DNA from: Streptomyces sp. NRRL S-244
GTDB taxonomy: Bacteria > Actinomycetota > Actinomycetes > Streptomycetales > Streptomycetaceae
Direction: 5' to 3'
NCBI RefSeq assembly: GCF_000717915.1
Contig: NZ_JOCX01000001.1
Location: 248,001 to 312,000, forward strand
Length of the DNA: 64,000 nucleotides
The notes beneath the pieces are model-generated. The model was not told where the DNA came from and ran no database searches. It saw nothing but the letters and a program-made list of their open reading frames with translations. Shown in pieces: positions 1-8,472 of this stretch. The position numbers and the translations under genes are program-made. Position 1 is the first letter of the stretch. Every line of letters starts with the position of its first letter.

Positions 1-1207
1 TGATCTTGGAGACCTCGTCGAACTCGCCCGCGCCGAAGAACACGGCGTGGCCGGGGACCAGGCCCAGGCGCTCGGTGAGGACCTTGACGTTCTCCTCGGT
101 GAGGAACTTGGCGATCGGGCCGGTCAGCGCACCGTCCTCGCCCACGCGGACCCACGCCAGGCCCTTGGCGCCCAGCGAGATCGCGTACTCGCCGAGGCCG
201 TCGAAGAACTTGCGCGGCTGCGCGGCGGTGTCCGGGACGGCGAGCGCACGCACGTGCTTGCCGGCGAACGCCTTGAACTCCGAGCCCTCGAAGACGTCGG
301 TGATGTCGACGAGCTCCAGCTTGGCGCGCAGGTCGGGCTTGTCGTTGCCGTACTTCAGCATCGACTCGCGGAACGGGATCCGCGGGAACGGCGAGGTGAC
401 CTCGCGGCCGTTGCCGAACTCGGTGAAGAGCTCGGTCATCAGGCGCTCGATCGGCTGGAAGACGTCCTCCTGCTCGACGAAGGACATCTCGACGTCGAGC
501 TGGTAGAACTCGCCCGGCGAGCGGTCGGCGCGGGCGTCCTCGTCGCGGAAGCACGGCGCGATCTGGAAGTACCGGTCGAAGCCGGAGATCATCAGCAGCT
601 GCTTGAACTGCTGCGGCGCCTGCGGCAGGGCGTAGAACTTGCCCGGGTTCAGGCGGGACGGCACGACGAAGTCACGGGCGCCCTCGGGGGAGGTCGCGGT
701 GAGGATCGGGGTCGCCATCTCGTTGAAGCCGAGGGCCACCATCTTCGAGCGGATCGAGGCGATGACGGCCGAGCGCAGCATGATGTTGCGGTGCATGCGC
801 TCGCGGCGCAGGTCGAGGAAGCGGTACTCCAGGCGCCGCTCCTCGTTCACACCGTCGTCGGTGTTGATCGTGAAGGGCAGCGGGGCGGCCGCGCCGAGCA
901 CCTCGACCTCGACGGCCTCGATCTCGATCTCGCCGGTGGGCAGGTCGGCGTTGACGTTCTCGGCGCCGCGCGAGACGACCTTGCCGTCGACGCGGACGAC
1001 GGTCTCCTTGGAGAGCTTGTCCAGGACGGCGGCCGCGGCGGTGCCCGGGCGGGCGACGAGCTGCGTGATGCCGTAGTGGTCGCGCAGATCGATGAAGAGG
1101 ATGCCGCCCAGGTCTCGACGGTTGTGCAGCCAGCCGCTCAGCCGGACGTCGGCGTTGACGTCAGAGGCGCGGAGCTCGCCGCAGGTGTGGGACCTGTACC
1201 GATGCAT
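1..1207 (-). CDS. aspS: Aspartyl-tRNA synthetase (C-terminus beyond window)
   Basis: Class II synthetase that charges tRNA-Asp (possibly also tRNA-Asn if the enzyme is non-discriminating) in the cytoplasm. About 402 residues are visible; bacterial enzymes are near 590, so roughly the last third, including class II motif 3, lies left of the window. The N-terminus reads [12 protein letters not shown], followed by the OB-fold anticodon-binding domain ([21 protein letters not shown]) over about residues 1-110. The catalytic core follows with RFLDLRR and class II motif 2 ([10 protein letters not shown]), then the start of the bacterial insert domain. ATG at 1207-1205 is chosen because the OB-fold begins directly after it. 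It is transcribed divergently from the PP2C regulator. Confidence 0.97.
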   Translation of the reverse strand, partial: MHRYRSHTCGELRASDVNADVRLSGWLHNRRDLGGILFIDLRDHYGITQLVARPGTAAAAVLDKLSKETVVRVDGKVVSRGAENVNADLPTGEIEIEAVEVEVLGAAAPLPFTINTDDGVNEERRLEYRFLDLRRERMHRNIMLRSAVIASIRSKMVALGFNEMATPILTATSPEGARDFVVPSRLNPGKFYALPQAPQQFKQLLMISGFDRYFQIAPCFRDEDARADRSPGEFYQLDVEMSFVEQEDVFQPIERLMTELFTEFGNGREVTSPFPRIPFRESMLKYGNDKPDLRAKLELVDITDVFEGSEFKAFAGKHVRALAVPDTAAQPRKFFDGLGEYAISLGAKGLAWVRVGEDGALTGPIAKFLTEENVKVLTERLGLVPGHAVFFGAGEFDEVSKI

Positions 1208-1224
1208 CAGTCATCCAGTTCTTC

Positions 1225-1254
1225 GCGATACCAGGGTGGATTCAACCCTCACAA
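1225..1254 (-). promoter_or_regulatory. Possible aspS promoter
   Basis: Read on the minus strand, TTGTGA (1254-1249) and TATCGC (1230-1225) are separated by 18 nt, resembling -35 and -10 elements of a housekeeping sigma promoter. They would place the transcript start about 10 nt upstream of the aspS ATG. Based on sequence resemblance only. Confidence 0.35.
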
Positions 1255-1343
1255 GGTTACCGTCCGGGCCGGGGACCGTGCTGGCGTGCCCGGCAGCCCC
1301 CGTGAACAGGCACGGCGGGGGGATGACCTGTAAAGATGACCGG

Positions 1344-3542
1344 GTGCGCACCGAGGACGTCCTGGCCGCCATCGCGACGGGCCTGTGGCGCTGGGACAAC
1401 GCCTCCGGGACGGTCACCCTCGACAGCGAGGCCGCCCGGCTGCTCGGGCTGCCCGCGGAACCCGTCGTGCTGCCGGAGGTCGCCGTACGGTCGCGGTTTC
1501 ACCCGGTGGACTGGAACGAGATCAACGGAATCGTCAATCTCGCGGTGGCCGAGGACACCCTCGCGGAGGCCCGGCTGCGGATCATGGACGAGGACGGTCG
1601 GGTGCTGCGGACCGTACGGAGCCGCTCCAAGCCCGTGGAGAACCGGTCCGCCGAGGGCCGCGTCGACTACGAGCTGATCGGCACCATCCAGGAGATCGCC
1701 GAGCCGCAGCCCGGCACCACCGCCGCGCACACCCCGATCACCGGCGACTGGCGGCGCTCCCGCGAGGCGTTCCTGCTGGACGCGGGGCGGGCGCTCGCCG
1801 AGGCCCGCTCCACGGCGGAGGTGCTGCGGGTCGCCGCCTCACTGTCGATGCCCGGCTTCAGCCCCGACGGGCTGGCGGTCTTCGGGGTGGCCGGGGACCG
1901 GCTGTCGATCATCGGGCACCACGGGCACGGCCCCGGGGACGAGGCCCCCTTCACGGACATGCGGCTGGACACGGACTACCCGGCCGCCGACGTCGTCCGG
2001 ACGGGACGGGCGATCTACATCCCCAGCCCCGAGGACTACAAGCGGCGGTTTCCGGCCACCTGGCCGCTCGCCCAGCGCTTCGGCCGGGTCTCCTGGGCCT
2101 TCCTCCCCCTGATCGTCACCGGGCGCACCATGGGCGCCTGGATGGCCGCGTTCAAGCACCCGGTGTCCTTCTCCCCGGACGAGCGGTCCGTCCTGACCAC
2201 GGTGGCCCGGATGCTGGCCCAGGCCCTCCAGCGGGCCGGCGTGGCCGAATCCGAGCGGGAACTCACCTCCGGCCTGCAACGGTCGATGATGCCAATGCTG
2301 GGCCCCGACATCCCGGGCATGCAGATCGCCGCGCGGTACGTCCCGACCGGCGGCGGGCTGGAGGTCGGCGGCGACTGGTACGACATGATCCCGCTGCCGT
2401 CGGGACGGTTCGCCCTGGTCATCGGGGACGTCCAGGGGCACGACGTACGGGCCGCCGGGCTGATGGGCCAGCTGCGGATCGCGGTGCGGGCGTACGCCTC
2501 CGAGGGCCACCGGCCGGATGCGGTGCTCTCCCGCGCCTCGCGCTTCCTGGCCGGGCTGTGTTCTTCGGACGGGGCCGATGCGTACGAGGAATCCGACTTC
2601 CGCAGTCCGCGCTTCGCGACCTGCCTGTACGTGGAGTGCGACCCGGCGACCGGGCTGCTGGAGGTGGCCCGCGCCGGCCACCCCGACCCGGTGATCCGGA
2701 TGACGGACGGCACGGTGCTGATGCGCCCGACCGCCGGGGGCCTCCCGCTCGGCATCGTCCCGGACACGGACTACCCGACGACGCGGTTCACGCTGGAGCC
2801 CGGCGAGACGATGATGCTCTGCACCGACGGGCTCATCGAGACCGGCGGGCACGACCTGGACACGGGCTGGGCGCGGCTGCGGGCGATCCTCGAGTCCGAT
2901 ACGCACGGGCCGAACGGGCCGAACGGGCGGGACGGGCGGGACGGGCCGAACGGTCCCCACGGGTCCGACGGCCTGGAGAAGCTGGCCGACCTGCTGGTCC
3001 AGGCCGTGCACGGGCCCTCCTCGCACCACACCACCGGCCCGCTGGCCGACCGGCGCGAGGACGACATAGCCGTCGTCCTGCTGTGCCGGGATGCCGCGGA
3101 CTGCGGCTGCGGGACCCCGGCGGCGCACCCGGTGCGGCCGGCGCGCCGCACCATGCTGACCGTGGCGCAGGCGGAGCCGGAGCGGATCGCGGGCGCGCGT
3201 CGGCAGATCCGGGAGCTGCTGCACGACTGGGCGGACGCGGAGCAGGTGGACTCGGCGGTGCTCATGGTCTCCGAGATGGTCACGAACGTCCTCATGCACA
3301 CGGACGGCGACGCGCTGCTGGTCGCGGAGGCGGTGGGCGAGCTGGGGACGCGGCGGCTGCGCATCGAGGTGGCGGACGCCAGCGACGAGCTGCCGCACAA
3401 GCGGCACCCGGGCGAGATGGCGTCGAGCGGGCGGGGCGTCCTGCTGATGGAGATGCTGGCGGACACCTGGGGCGTGGACCCGCGCGGCGAGGGCAAGTCG
3501 ATCTGGTTCGAGATGGACGAACAGGCCAAGGACGACGGCTAG
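1344..3542 (+). CDS. PAS-GAF-PP2C (SpoIIE-type) phosphatase with C-terminal anti-sigma-like HATPase
   Basis: Multidomain regulator of about 732 residues, probably acting in a partner-switching (anti-anti-sigma) pathway. In order: a PAS-like domain (about 10-105), a GAF domain (about 150-295), a SpoIIE/RsbU PP2C phosphatase (about 330-580; metal-binding GGDWYDM and IGDVQGHD, later CTDGLIE) and an RsbW-like histidine-kinase-type ATPase (about 600-725; VSEMVTNVLMHT and GRGVLLMEMLADTWG). The start is uncertain: GTG 1344 (MRTEDVLAAIATG) is used; ATG 1323 would add seven residues but its G-rich SD lies directly against the codon. A collagen-like Gly-X-Y insert sits inside the phosphatase domain. 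The AI-2E permease gene follows after 33 nt. Confidence 0.9.
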   Translation: MRTEDVLAAIATGLWRWDNASGTVTLDSEAARLLGLPAEPVVLPEVAVRSRFHPVDWNEINGIVNLAVAEDTLAEARLRIMDEDGRVLRTVRSRSKPVENRSAEGRVDYELIGTIQEIAEPQPGTTAAHTPITGDWRRSREAFLLDAGRALAEARSTAEVLRVAASLSMPGFSPDGLAVFGVAGDRLSIIGHHGHGPGDEAPFTDMRLDTDYPAADVVRTGRAIYIPSPEDYKRRFPATWPLAQRFGRVSWAFLPLIVTGRTMGAWMAAFKHPVSFSPDERSVLTTVARMLAQALQRAGVAESERELTSGLQRSMMPMLGPDIPGMQIAARYVPTGGGLEVGGDWYDMIPLPSGRFALVIGDVQGHDVRAAGLMGQLRIAVRAYASEGHRPDAVLSRASRFLAGLCSSDGADAYEESDFRSPRFATCLYVECDPATGLLEVARAGHPDPVIRMTDGTVLMRPTAGGLPLGIVPDTDYPTTRFTLEPGETMMLCTDGLIETGGHDLDTGWARLRAILESDTHGPNGPNGRDGRDGPNGPHGSDGLEKLADLLVQAVHGPSSHHTTGPLADRREDDIAVVLLCRDAADCGCGTPAAHPVRPARRTMLTVAQAEPERIAGARRQIRELLHDWADAEQVDSAVLMVSEMVTNVLMHTDGDALLVAEAVGELGTRRLRIEVADASDELPHKRHPGEMASSGRGVLLMEMLADTWGVDPRGEGKSIWFEMDEQAKDDG
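2907..2969 (+). repeat. Seven 9-nt units encoding Gly-X-Y triplets
   Basis: Consecutive 9-mers of the type gggccgaac, gggcgggac, ggtccccac and gggtccgac encode GPN, GPN, GRD, GRD, GPN, GPH and GSD. This is an in-frame collagen-like tract within the PP2C domain of the regulator. Confidence 0.85.
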
Positions 3543-3575
3543 CAGCTGCGGGCGTCGCCGCCGGAAACGCCGTGG

Positions 3576-4634
3576 TTGGATGCACGGGTGCTGACTCTGC
3601 TCCCCCCGCCGGTCAGGCGGCTGGCCGCCTGGTGCGTGGTCGCCCTGCTCGTCACCGGCGTGGTCGCCGTCGGCGTGTGGCTGTGCATCACCTTCAAGAC
3701 CGCCGTCACCCCCGTCCTGCTCGCCCTGCTCGGAGTCGCCCTGCTCGGGCCGATGCACCGGCGCCTCGTACGGATGGGGATGCACCGCTCCCTCGCCGCC
3801 GCACTGACCTGCCTCGGCGTGGTCGCGGTGTTCGGCGGGGCCGGGTACGTGGTCGTCCACGCCCTGATCAGCACCGGCGACCAGATCCTCGGCTCCCTCA
3901 CGCGGGCCGGACAGGACCTCGCCGAGCGCTTCGGGCCCGCCGGGACCTCCCTGGAGGACCTGGCGAAGAACGCCAAGGAGCTGCTGGCGAAGTTCGGCGG
4001 TACGGCCGCCTCCGGCGTCATCACCGGCATCAGCGTCGTCGGCGAGGTGCTCGCCATCGCCGTCCTCGCCCTCCTGCTGATGTTCTTCTTCCTGCGCGAC
4101 TCGGACCGCGCGGCAGGCACCCTGCGCTCACTCGCGCCCCGCGCCACCGGCGACACCGTGGAGGCGATGGCCCGCCGCGCCTTCGAGGCCGTCGAGGGGT
4201 TCATGCGCGGCACCACCTTCATCGCCCTGATCGACGCCGTGTGCATCACGGTCGGACTGCTCGTGCTCCGCGTCCCCGGGGCCGTCGGCCTCGGCGCCCT
4301 GGTGTTCGTCGGCGCGTACATCCCGTACCTGGGCGCCTTCATCTCCGGCTCGGTGGCCGTCCTCGTCGCCTTCGCCGAGCGGGGATGGATCATCGGACTG
4401 TGGACCGTGGGCGTGGTGCTCGCCGTACAGGTGCTGGAGGGCCACATCCTGCAGCCCCTGATCCAGAGCCGGACCGTCCAGATGCACCCCGCCGTGGTCA
4501 TGCTCGCCATCACCGCCGGCGCCAGCGTCGCCGGGGTCATCGGCATGCTGCTGTCCGTACCGCTGACCGCCGCCGCGTTCGGCGTGGTGTCGGAGGTCCG
4601 CGGACGCTACGCGGAGGCGGAGCCCACCGAGTAG
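3576..4634 (+). CDS. AI-2E family transporter (UPF0118)
   Basis: Polytopic inner-membrane protein of 352 residues, the usual size for the AI-2E/PerM permease family. The hydrophobic segments fit that family: paired helices near the N-terminus (AAWCVVALLVTGVVAVGVWL), a soluble middle part, and a C-terminal helix cluster with the family-like stretch GAYIPYLGAFISG and a Leu/Val-rich end. The substrate cannot be inferred; family members export varied small solutes. Start: TTG 3576 after a ggaaa motif, with GTG 3588 as an alternative four codons on. It lies 33 nt after the PP2C regulator and may share its transcript. Confidence 0.85.
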   Translation: MDARVLTLLPPPVRRLAAWCVVALLVTGVVAVGVWLCITFKTAVTPVLLALLGVALLGPMHRRLVRMGMHRSLAAALTCLGVVAVFGGAGYVVVHALISTGDQILGSLTRAGQDLAERFGPAGTSLEDLAKNAKELLAKFGGTAASGVITGISVVGEVLAIAVLALLLMFFFLRDSDRAAGTLRSLAPRATGDTVEAMARRAFEAVEGFMRGTTFIALIDAVCITVGLLVLRVPGAVGLGALVFVGAYIPYLGAFISGSVAVLVAFAERGWIIGLWTVGVVLAVQVLEGHILQPLIQSRTVQMHPAVVMLAITAGASVAGVIGMLLSVPLTAAAFGVVSEVRGRYAEAEPTE

Positions 4635-4956
4635 CGACGTTTTCCGGACAACCGTGAAACGGTCCCTGATCATCCGGTCGGGGAGGAGGCAAGGCGGCCG
4701 TTTTACGGCAACCGTCCTCTCCTGCGCATTTCCGGAAATGGATCGGTCACGTCCGTGCGAACGGCGCCCGTGCGCCCCCGGAACACATTCAGCCGCTCTC
4801 GCCCGCAGCCCTGGAACCCACTGGTACGGAATTCGTCTTCGTGCCATCGTCTTTCACCGGACCGGGGGGACCAGCTCAGCGCTCGTGGCTCAAACGGGCG
4901 CGGCAATTCCTCTCGGCTGCACGAACGATCTGTCGGCTCATCGAGAGGATGACAAC
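4635..4956. other. Intergenic region (322 nt) with palindromes
   Basis: No convincing coding frame was seen. The region holds a short inverted repeat ACCGT-gaa-ACGGT just after the permease gene, possibly a weak terminator. It also holds a perfect 14-bp palindrome at 4727-4740. The SD gagagg for the following gene is at 4943-4948. The stretch is less GC-extreme than its flanks and probably contains the promoter of the secreted SH3-like protein. Confidence 0.5.
4727..4740. promoter_or_regulatory. Perfect 14-bp palindrome CATTTCCGGAAATG
   Basis: The two half-sites CATTTCC and GGAAATG are exact reverse complements. It lies about 220 nt upstream of the secreted SH3-like gene, in the only long non-coding stretch of this part. 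It could be an operator; no regulator can be assigned. Confidence 0.35.
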
Positions 4957-5268
4957 GTGCGTCGCAAGGCAGTTCAGTTCCTGGCCATCGCCCTTTCCAC
5001 CGCCGCGTTCGGCATCGGGGCGGCCTCCGCCGCCCAGGCCGGCGACTACAACACCGACGGGGTGCGCATCCGCCAGACCCCGTACACGAGCGACACCCGC
5101 GTCAACGGTCTCGGCTACCGCAGCCAGACGATCACGCCCATCTGCTACTCGGAGGGCACGACCGTCAGCGGTAACCCGTACTGGACCAAGCACAAGAACA
5201 ACAACACCGGCGTGGTCGGGTTCGCCTCGGAGACGCTGCTGAACAAGATCGCCAACCCGCACTGCTGA
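4957..5268 (+). CDS. Small secreted SH3-like protein
   Basis: A 103-residue exported protein. The first ~28 residues form a classical signal peptide: RRK, then a hydrophobic core, ending in ASAAQA. The mature part of about 75 residues begins GDYNTDGVRIRQTPYTSD and continues with a pattern typical of bacterial SH3 (SH3b) domains, ending in an Asn-Pro-His-Cys tail. Two cysteines (in TPICYSEG and at the C-terminus) could form a disulfide. GTG 4957 is chosen because the signal peptide starts there and gagagg precedes it by 8 nt. A hairpin terminator follows, so it is probably monocistronic. Cell-wall binding is inferred from the fold. Confidence 0.8.
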   Translation: MRRKAVQFLAIALSTAAFGIGAASAAQAGDYNTDGVRIRQTPYTSDTRVNGLGYRSQTITPICYSEGTTVSGNPYWTKHKNNNTGVVGFASETLLNKIANPHC

Positions 5269-5306
5269 CGGCCGACGGCCGTATGTGAATCAGCCCGCAG
5301 GCACCT

Positions 5307-5339
5307 GGTGCCGGGACCGCTGGAATCGGTCCCGGCACC
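5307..5339 (+). terminator. Hairpin terminator after SH3-like gene
   Basis: Perfect 13-bp stem GGTGCCGGGACCG / CGGTCCCGGCACC with a 7-nt loop, 38 nt past the stop codon. There is no U-tract, as is common in Streptomyces. Confidence 0.75.
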
Positions 5340-5389
5340 GGGCTTGCCCGGCAGTTTAGGGCCACCCGCACACCACGGAAAGGTCGATC

Positions 5390-6361
5390 GTGCCGCGCTC
5401 CAACCGGACCTCCCGCCGCCCGCTCCGATCCACCGGGCACCTCGGCGCACTGCCGCTCGGCGCACTGCTCCTCGCCGCCGCCCTGACCGCCTGCAGCGGC
5501 GGCTCCGGAGGTTCGGGAGGTTCCGGTGACACCGGCAAGACGGGTGCGGCGTCCCTGCCCGGCGCGGAACCCAAGGTGAGCATCACGCCGCAGACGGATC
5601 CCGTTCACGCCGGACTCCCGCTCGACGCCTACGCGTTCGACAAGGAGCAGCTGAAAGTCATGCAGCAGGCCCAGGACATTCTCACGGACGCGTGCATGCA
5701 CCGGCTCGGATTCGCGGCGTTCAAGAACTCGAATACGTACGCCAATACCGGCGGCGAGCGCGGAAGTACCGGAATCGGCCTGGTCGACGCGGAATACGCG
5801 AAGAAATTCGGCTACCGGACGGGCGGCGCCTCGCCGGACCGCCCGAGGGACACGAAGAAGCAGGACCCGAACGAGACGGCGGCCCTTTACGGTCCGCAGG
5901 ACGGAGCGCCCGCGCAGCCCGGCGCCCCGGAGGGCGGCTGCTCGGGCGAGGCGACGCGCAAGCTGTACCCGCAGAGCGGAAAGACCGGCACGAAACTGCT
6001 CGACGAGCTGACCCGGCAGACCAACGACCGGGCGCGCGGCGACAGTCGGGTCGTGGCCGCCATCGGCCAGTGGAGCGTCTGCATGCGGGACGCCGGGTTC
6101 CAGGTGAAGACCCCCTGGGAGCTCCAGGACATGGAGGGCACCCGGTGGACCGGGCCGGTCACCTCCGAGGAGATCACCGCCGCCACCACGGACGTGTCGT
6201 GCAAGCAGAAGAGCAAGCTGACCGACACCTGGACGGCTGTGCTGACGGCGTACCAGAACACCGCCGTGGAGAAGAACAAGGACGGACTCGGGCAGGAGAA
6301 GAAGAACCTGGCCGAGCAGGTGAAGACCGCGGGGAAGGTCCTCAAGGACGGTACGGCGTGA
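5390..6361 (+). CDS. Secreted lipoprotein of an ABC exporter locus
   Basis: A 323-residue lipoprotein. It has an Arg-rich n-region, a hydrophobic core and the lipobox LTAC with Cys35, followed by a Gly/Ser linker. The mature part has repeated Cys-Met-X-X-X-Gly-Phe signatures (ACMHRLGF near residue 105 and VCMRDAGF near residue 233) and further cysteines (GGCSGE, SCKQ). I do not recognise the family with certainty, but such Cys-Met lipoproteins occur beside MacAB-like exporters in actinobacteria. GTG 5390 follows ggaaagg by 6 nt. Its stop overlaps the next start (GTGA), making it first in an apparent five-gene unit with a second lipoprotein, an adaptor, an ATPase and a permease. Substrate-binding or sensing at the membrane face is an inference. 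Confidence 0.8.
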   Translation: MPRSNRTSRRPLRSTGHLGALPLGALLLAAALTACSGGSGGSGGSGDTGKTGAASLPGAEPKVSITPQTDPVHAGLPLDAYAFDKEQLKVMQQAQDILTDACMHRLGFAAFKNSNTYANTGGERGSTGIGLVDAEYAKKFGYRTGGASPDRPRDTKKQDPNETAALYGPQDGAPAQPGAPEGGCSGEATRKLYPQSGKTGTKLLDELTRQTNDRARGDSRVVAAIGQWSVCMRDAGFQVKTPWELQDMEGTRWTGPVTSEEITAATTDVSCKQKSKLTDTWTAVLTAYQNTAVEKNKDGLGQEKKNLAEQVKTAGKVLKDGTA

Positions 6362-6897
6362 GGCGCCCCGCAGGCCCGGCCGTCGCGGTCGCCGTCGGGT
6401 GCGCGGCGCTGGCCTTCGCCGCCACCGGGTGCACCTCGCCCGCCGCCGGGTCCGCCGCCCGGGCCACGCCCTCGGCGAGCGGGAACGGGCTGGTCGAGCC
6501 GACCCCCGACGTCCGCCAGGCGTACGACGCGTACTGGACCTCCTGGCTGGCGGCCGGCCAGAAGGCCGACCCCGCCGATCCGGTGCTCGACCAGATCGCC
6601 ACCGGGGCCCAGTTGGACGACATGCGCGCCATGCTGAAGCACTTCGGCGAGGGCGGAAAGGTGCTCCGCGGCGAGGTCGGCCACCGGATCGACGGCATGG
6701 ACGTCTCCGGCGAGCAGACCCGCGTGGTCCAGGACTGCGTGGACCTCGACCGCTGGCTCATCTACGACCGCGCGAGCGGCACGCTCGCCGACCAGTTGCA
6801 GGACAAGCCCTCCCAGCTGTCCGCGTTCACCCTCGTCCGCGAGCGGCTCGGCGCGCCCTGGAAGGTCACGTCGGTCTCGGTGCTCGGCGACTGCTGA
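6358..6897 (+). CDS. Small lipoprotein in the exporter operon
   Basis: A 179-residue protein with a lipoprotein signal ending AATGC (Cys25). The mature domain of about 150 residues reads like an NTF2-fold or DUF-type extracytoplasmic domain: an acidic helix start (VRQAYDAYWTSWLAAGQ), then strand-rich sequence ending KVTSVSVLGDC. The terminal Cys and the Cys of VVQDCVDLD could pair. GTG 6358 overlaps the stop of the preceding lipoprotein by 4 nt, so translation is probably coupled. Function unknown; its place in the unit suggests an accessory part of the MacAB-like system. Confidence 0.8.
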   Translation: MRRPAGPAVAVAVGCAALAFAATGCTSPAAGSAARATPSASGNGLVEPTPDVRQAYDAYWTSWLAAGQKADPADPVLDQIATGAQLDDMRAMLKHFGEGGKVLRGEVGHRIDGMDVSGEQTRVVQDCVDLDRWLIYDRASGTLADQLQDKPSQLSAFTLVRERLGAPWKVTSVSVLGDC

Positions 6898-6947
6898 CGC
6901 GACTGCTGACGGCGACTGCCGCCGGCGGCTGTTGAACGGAAAAGTGG

Positions 6948-6961
6948 GTTTCACGTGAAAC
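6948..6961. promoter_or_regulatory. parS site (perfect), overlapping a start codon
   Basis: GTTTCACGTGAAAC matches the Streptomyces parS consensus exactly; ParB binds such sites for chromosome segregation near oriC. The central GTG (6955-6957) is also the apparent start codon of the adaptor gene, so the gene begins Met-Lys-His within the site. Confidence 0.9.
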
Positions 6962-8472
6962 ATCAAGAGGCCGCCGCCCCCGAGGAGTCGGACGCCGCGG
7001 TCGAGCCCGACGACGTACGGGCCTCGCTCGGCCGGCGGCGACGGATCCTGATCTGGGTCGTCGCGGGCGCCGTCGCCCTCACCGGAGCCGGTGTGGTCCT
7101 CGCCACCACCATCCGCTCCCCCGCCCAGGTCGCGGCCGATGCCGCGCCGCCGCCCGCGTCCGTCCTGGCCGACCGGGTCGAACGGCGGGTGCTGACCTCC
7201 TCGGTGGTCGTACGGGGCACGGTTGCCGCCGAGCAGTCCCTGACGGTGTCCCCGGGAGCCGGAGCCGCCGCGGCCGCCGGGACGGGCGGGAAACCCGTGG
7301 TCACCCGGGTCAACAAACAGCCCGGGGCCGCCGTACAGGCCGGTGACGTACTCGTCGAGGTGTCGGGGCGGCCGGTGTTCGCGCTGGCCGGGGCCCTGCC
7401 CGTGTACCGGGACCTCAAGCCCGGGGCCACCGGCAAGGACGTCGGGCAGCTCCAGGAGGGGCTCAAGGCGCTGGGCCACCCCACCGGCAAGGATCCGGCG
7501 GGCACGTACGGCGCGGGGACGAAGGCCGCGGTGACCGCGCTCTACGCGGCGCTCGGCTACACCCCGCGGCCCGCCGACCCCGGCGACGCCGAGAAGCTCC
7601 AGGCGGCGGAGGACGCCGCCGATACCGCCCAGCGGGGGGTCACGACCGCCAAGAGCGCCCTCGCCAAGGCCAAGGCGGGCGGTGGCACCGACACCGCGGA
7701 GGCACAGCAGCAACTCGCCTTCGCCCAGCAGGACCTGGCCAAGGCCACCACCCGCCTGGAGGCTGCCCGGGCGGCGGCCGGCCCCATGGTCCCGGCGGAC
7801 GAGCTCGTCTTCGTCAAGGGCTTCCCGGCGCGCGTGGACGCGGTCAAGGCGGCGGTCGGGGAATCCGTCCCGGACGGGCTGCTCACGCTGTCGGCGGGCG
7901 CCCCGGTGATCCGAGCTTCGCTCCCGGCGCACCAGAAGGACCTGGTCAAGGCGGGGATGAAGGTAGAGGTGCTGTCCGAGTCCACCGGGCTCACCGCCAC
8001 CGGGACGGTCGCCTCGGTCGCCACCGCCCCGACCCCGGCCTCGGGCGGCGCCGCGCCGGGCGGCTCGGGCGGCTCCGGCTCCGGCGGCTCCGGTGCGGGA
8101 GCGGGTTCCGGTCCCGGTTCCGGTTCCGGTGCGGGGGAGAACGCCGCGCAGGACCCCGGCGGTTACGCGCTCACCGTCACCCCCGGCCAGACGCTCGACG
8201 CCCGGCTCTCCGGACAGGGCGTCCGCCTCACCGTGACCGCCGCCTCCTCCGGCGAACCGGTGCTGGTGGTACCGCTCTCCGCCGTCTCGGCGGGCGCCGA
8301 CGGCCGGACCACCGTCACGGTGCTGGGCAAGGACCCCGCCGCCGCGGACGCCCGGCGCCGGGTCGAGGTCCGGGCCGGGATGTCCGCCGACGGAATGGTC
8401 CAGGTCGAGCCGGTCGGCGGCGGCGCGCTCGCCGACGGCGACCGGGTCCTCGTCGCGCAGGCGAAACCGTGA
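6955..8472 (+). CDS. Membrane-fusion adaptor with peptidoglycan-binding domain (MacA-like)
   Basis: A 505-residue envelope protein linking a MacB-type ABC pump to the wall. An N-terminal cytoplasmic segment precedes one membrane helix (about 28-50). After a beta-rich region (SVVVRGTVAAEQS) comes a PG_binding_1-like domain (about 155-200; GKDVGQLQEGLKALGHPTG). An Ala/Lys/Gln coiled coil follows (about 205-275), then a beta-barrel, a long Gly/Ser-rich linker (about 365-400) and a C-terminal beta domain ending VLVAQAKP. GTG 6955 lies inside a parS palindrome; only a modest ggaaaag-type SD is upstream. The last bases overlap the ATPase start (GTGA). Confidence 0.85.
   Translation: MKHQEAAAPEESDAAVEPDDVRASLGRRRRILIWVVAGAVALTGAGVVLATTIRSPAQVAADAAPPPASVLADRVERRVLTSSVVVRGTVAAEQSLTVSPGAGAAAAAGTGGKPVVTRVNKQPGAAVQAGDVLVEVSGRPVFALAGALPVYRDLKPGATGKDVGQLQEGLKALGHPTGKDPAGTYGAGTKAAVTALYAALGYTPRPADPGDAEKLQAAEDAADTAQRGVTTAKSALAKAKAGGGTDTAEAQQQLAFAQQDLAKATTRLEAARAAAGPMVPADELVFVKGFPARVDAVKAAVGESVPDGLLTLSAGAPVIRASLPAHQKDLVKAGMKVEVLSESTGLTATGTVASVATAPTPASGGAAPGGSGGSGSGGSGAGAGSGPGSGSGAGENAAQDPGGYALTVTPGQTLDARLSGQGVRLTVTAASSGEPVLVVPLSAVSAGADGRTTVTVLGKDPAAADARRRVEVRAGMSADGMVQVEPVGGGALADGDRVLVAQAKP

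Noticed and set aside
1..1333. Plus-strand open frames across the aspS region
   Set aside because: They are complementary-strand shadows; the minus-strand sequence is an unmistakable aspartyl-tRNA synthetase.
1385..4657. Very long plus-strand open frame (about 1,090 codons) over the PP2C regulator and AI-2E gene
   Set aside because: Composition is Arg/Pro/Gly-rich shadow sequence typical of high-GC alternative frames; the real domains are in the other frame.
4651..4663. ACCGT-gaa-ACGGT as a firm terminator of the AI-2E gene
   Set aside because: The stem is only five base pairs with a bulged extension, much weaker than other terminators here.
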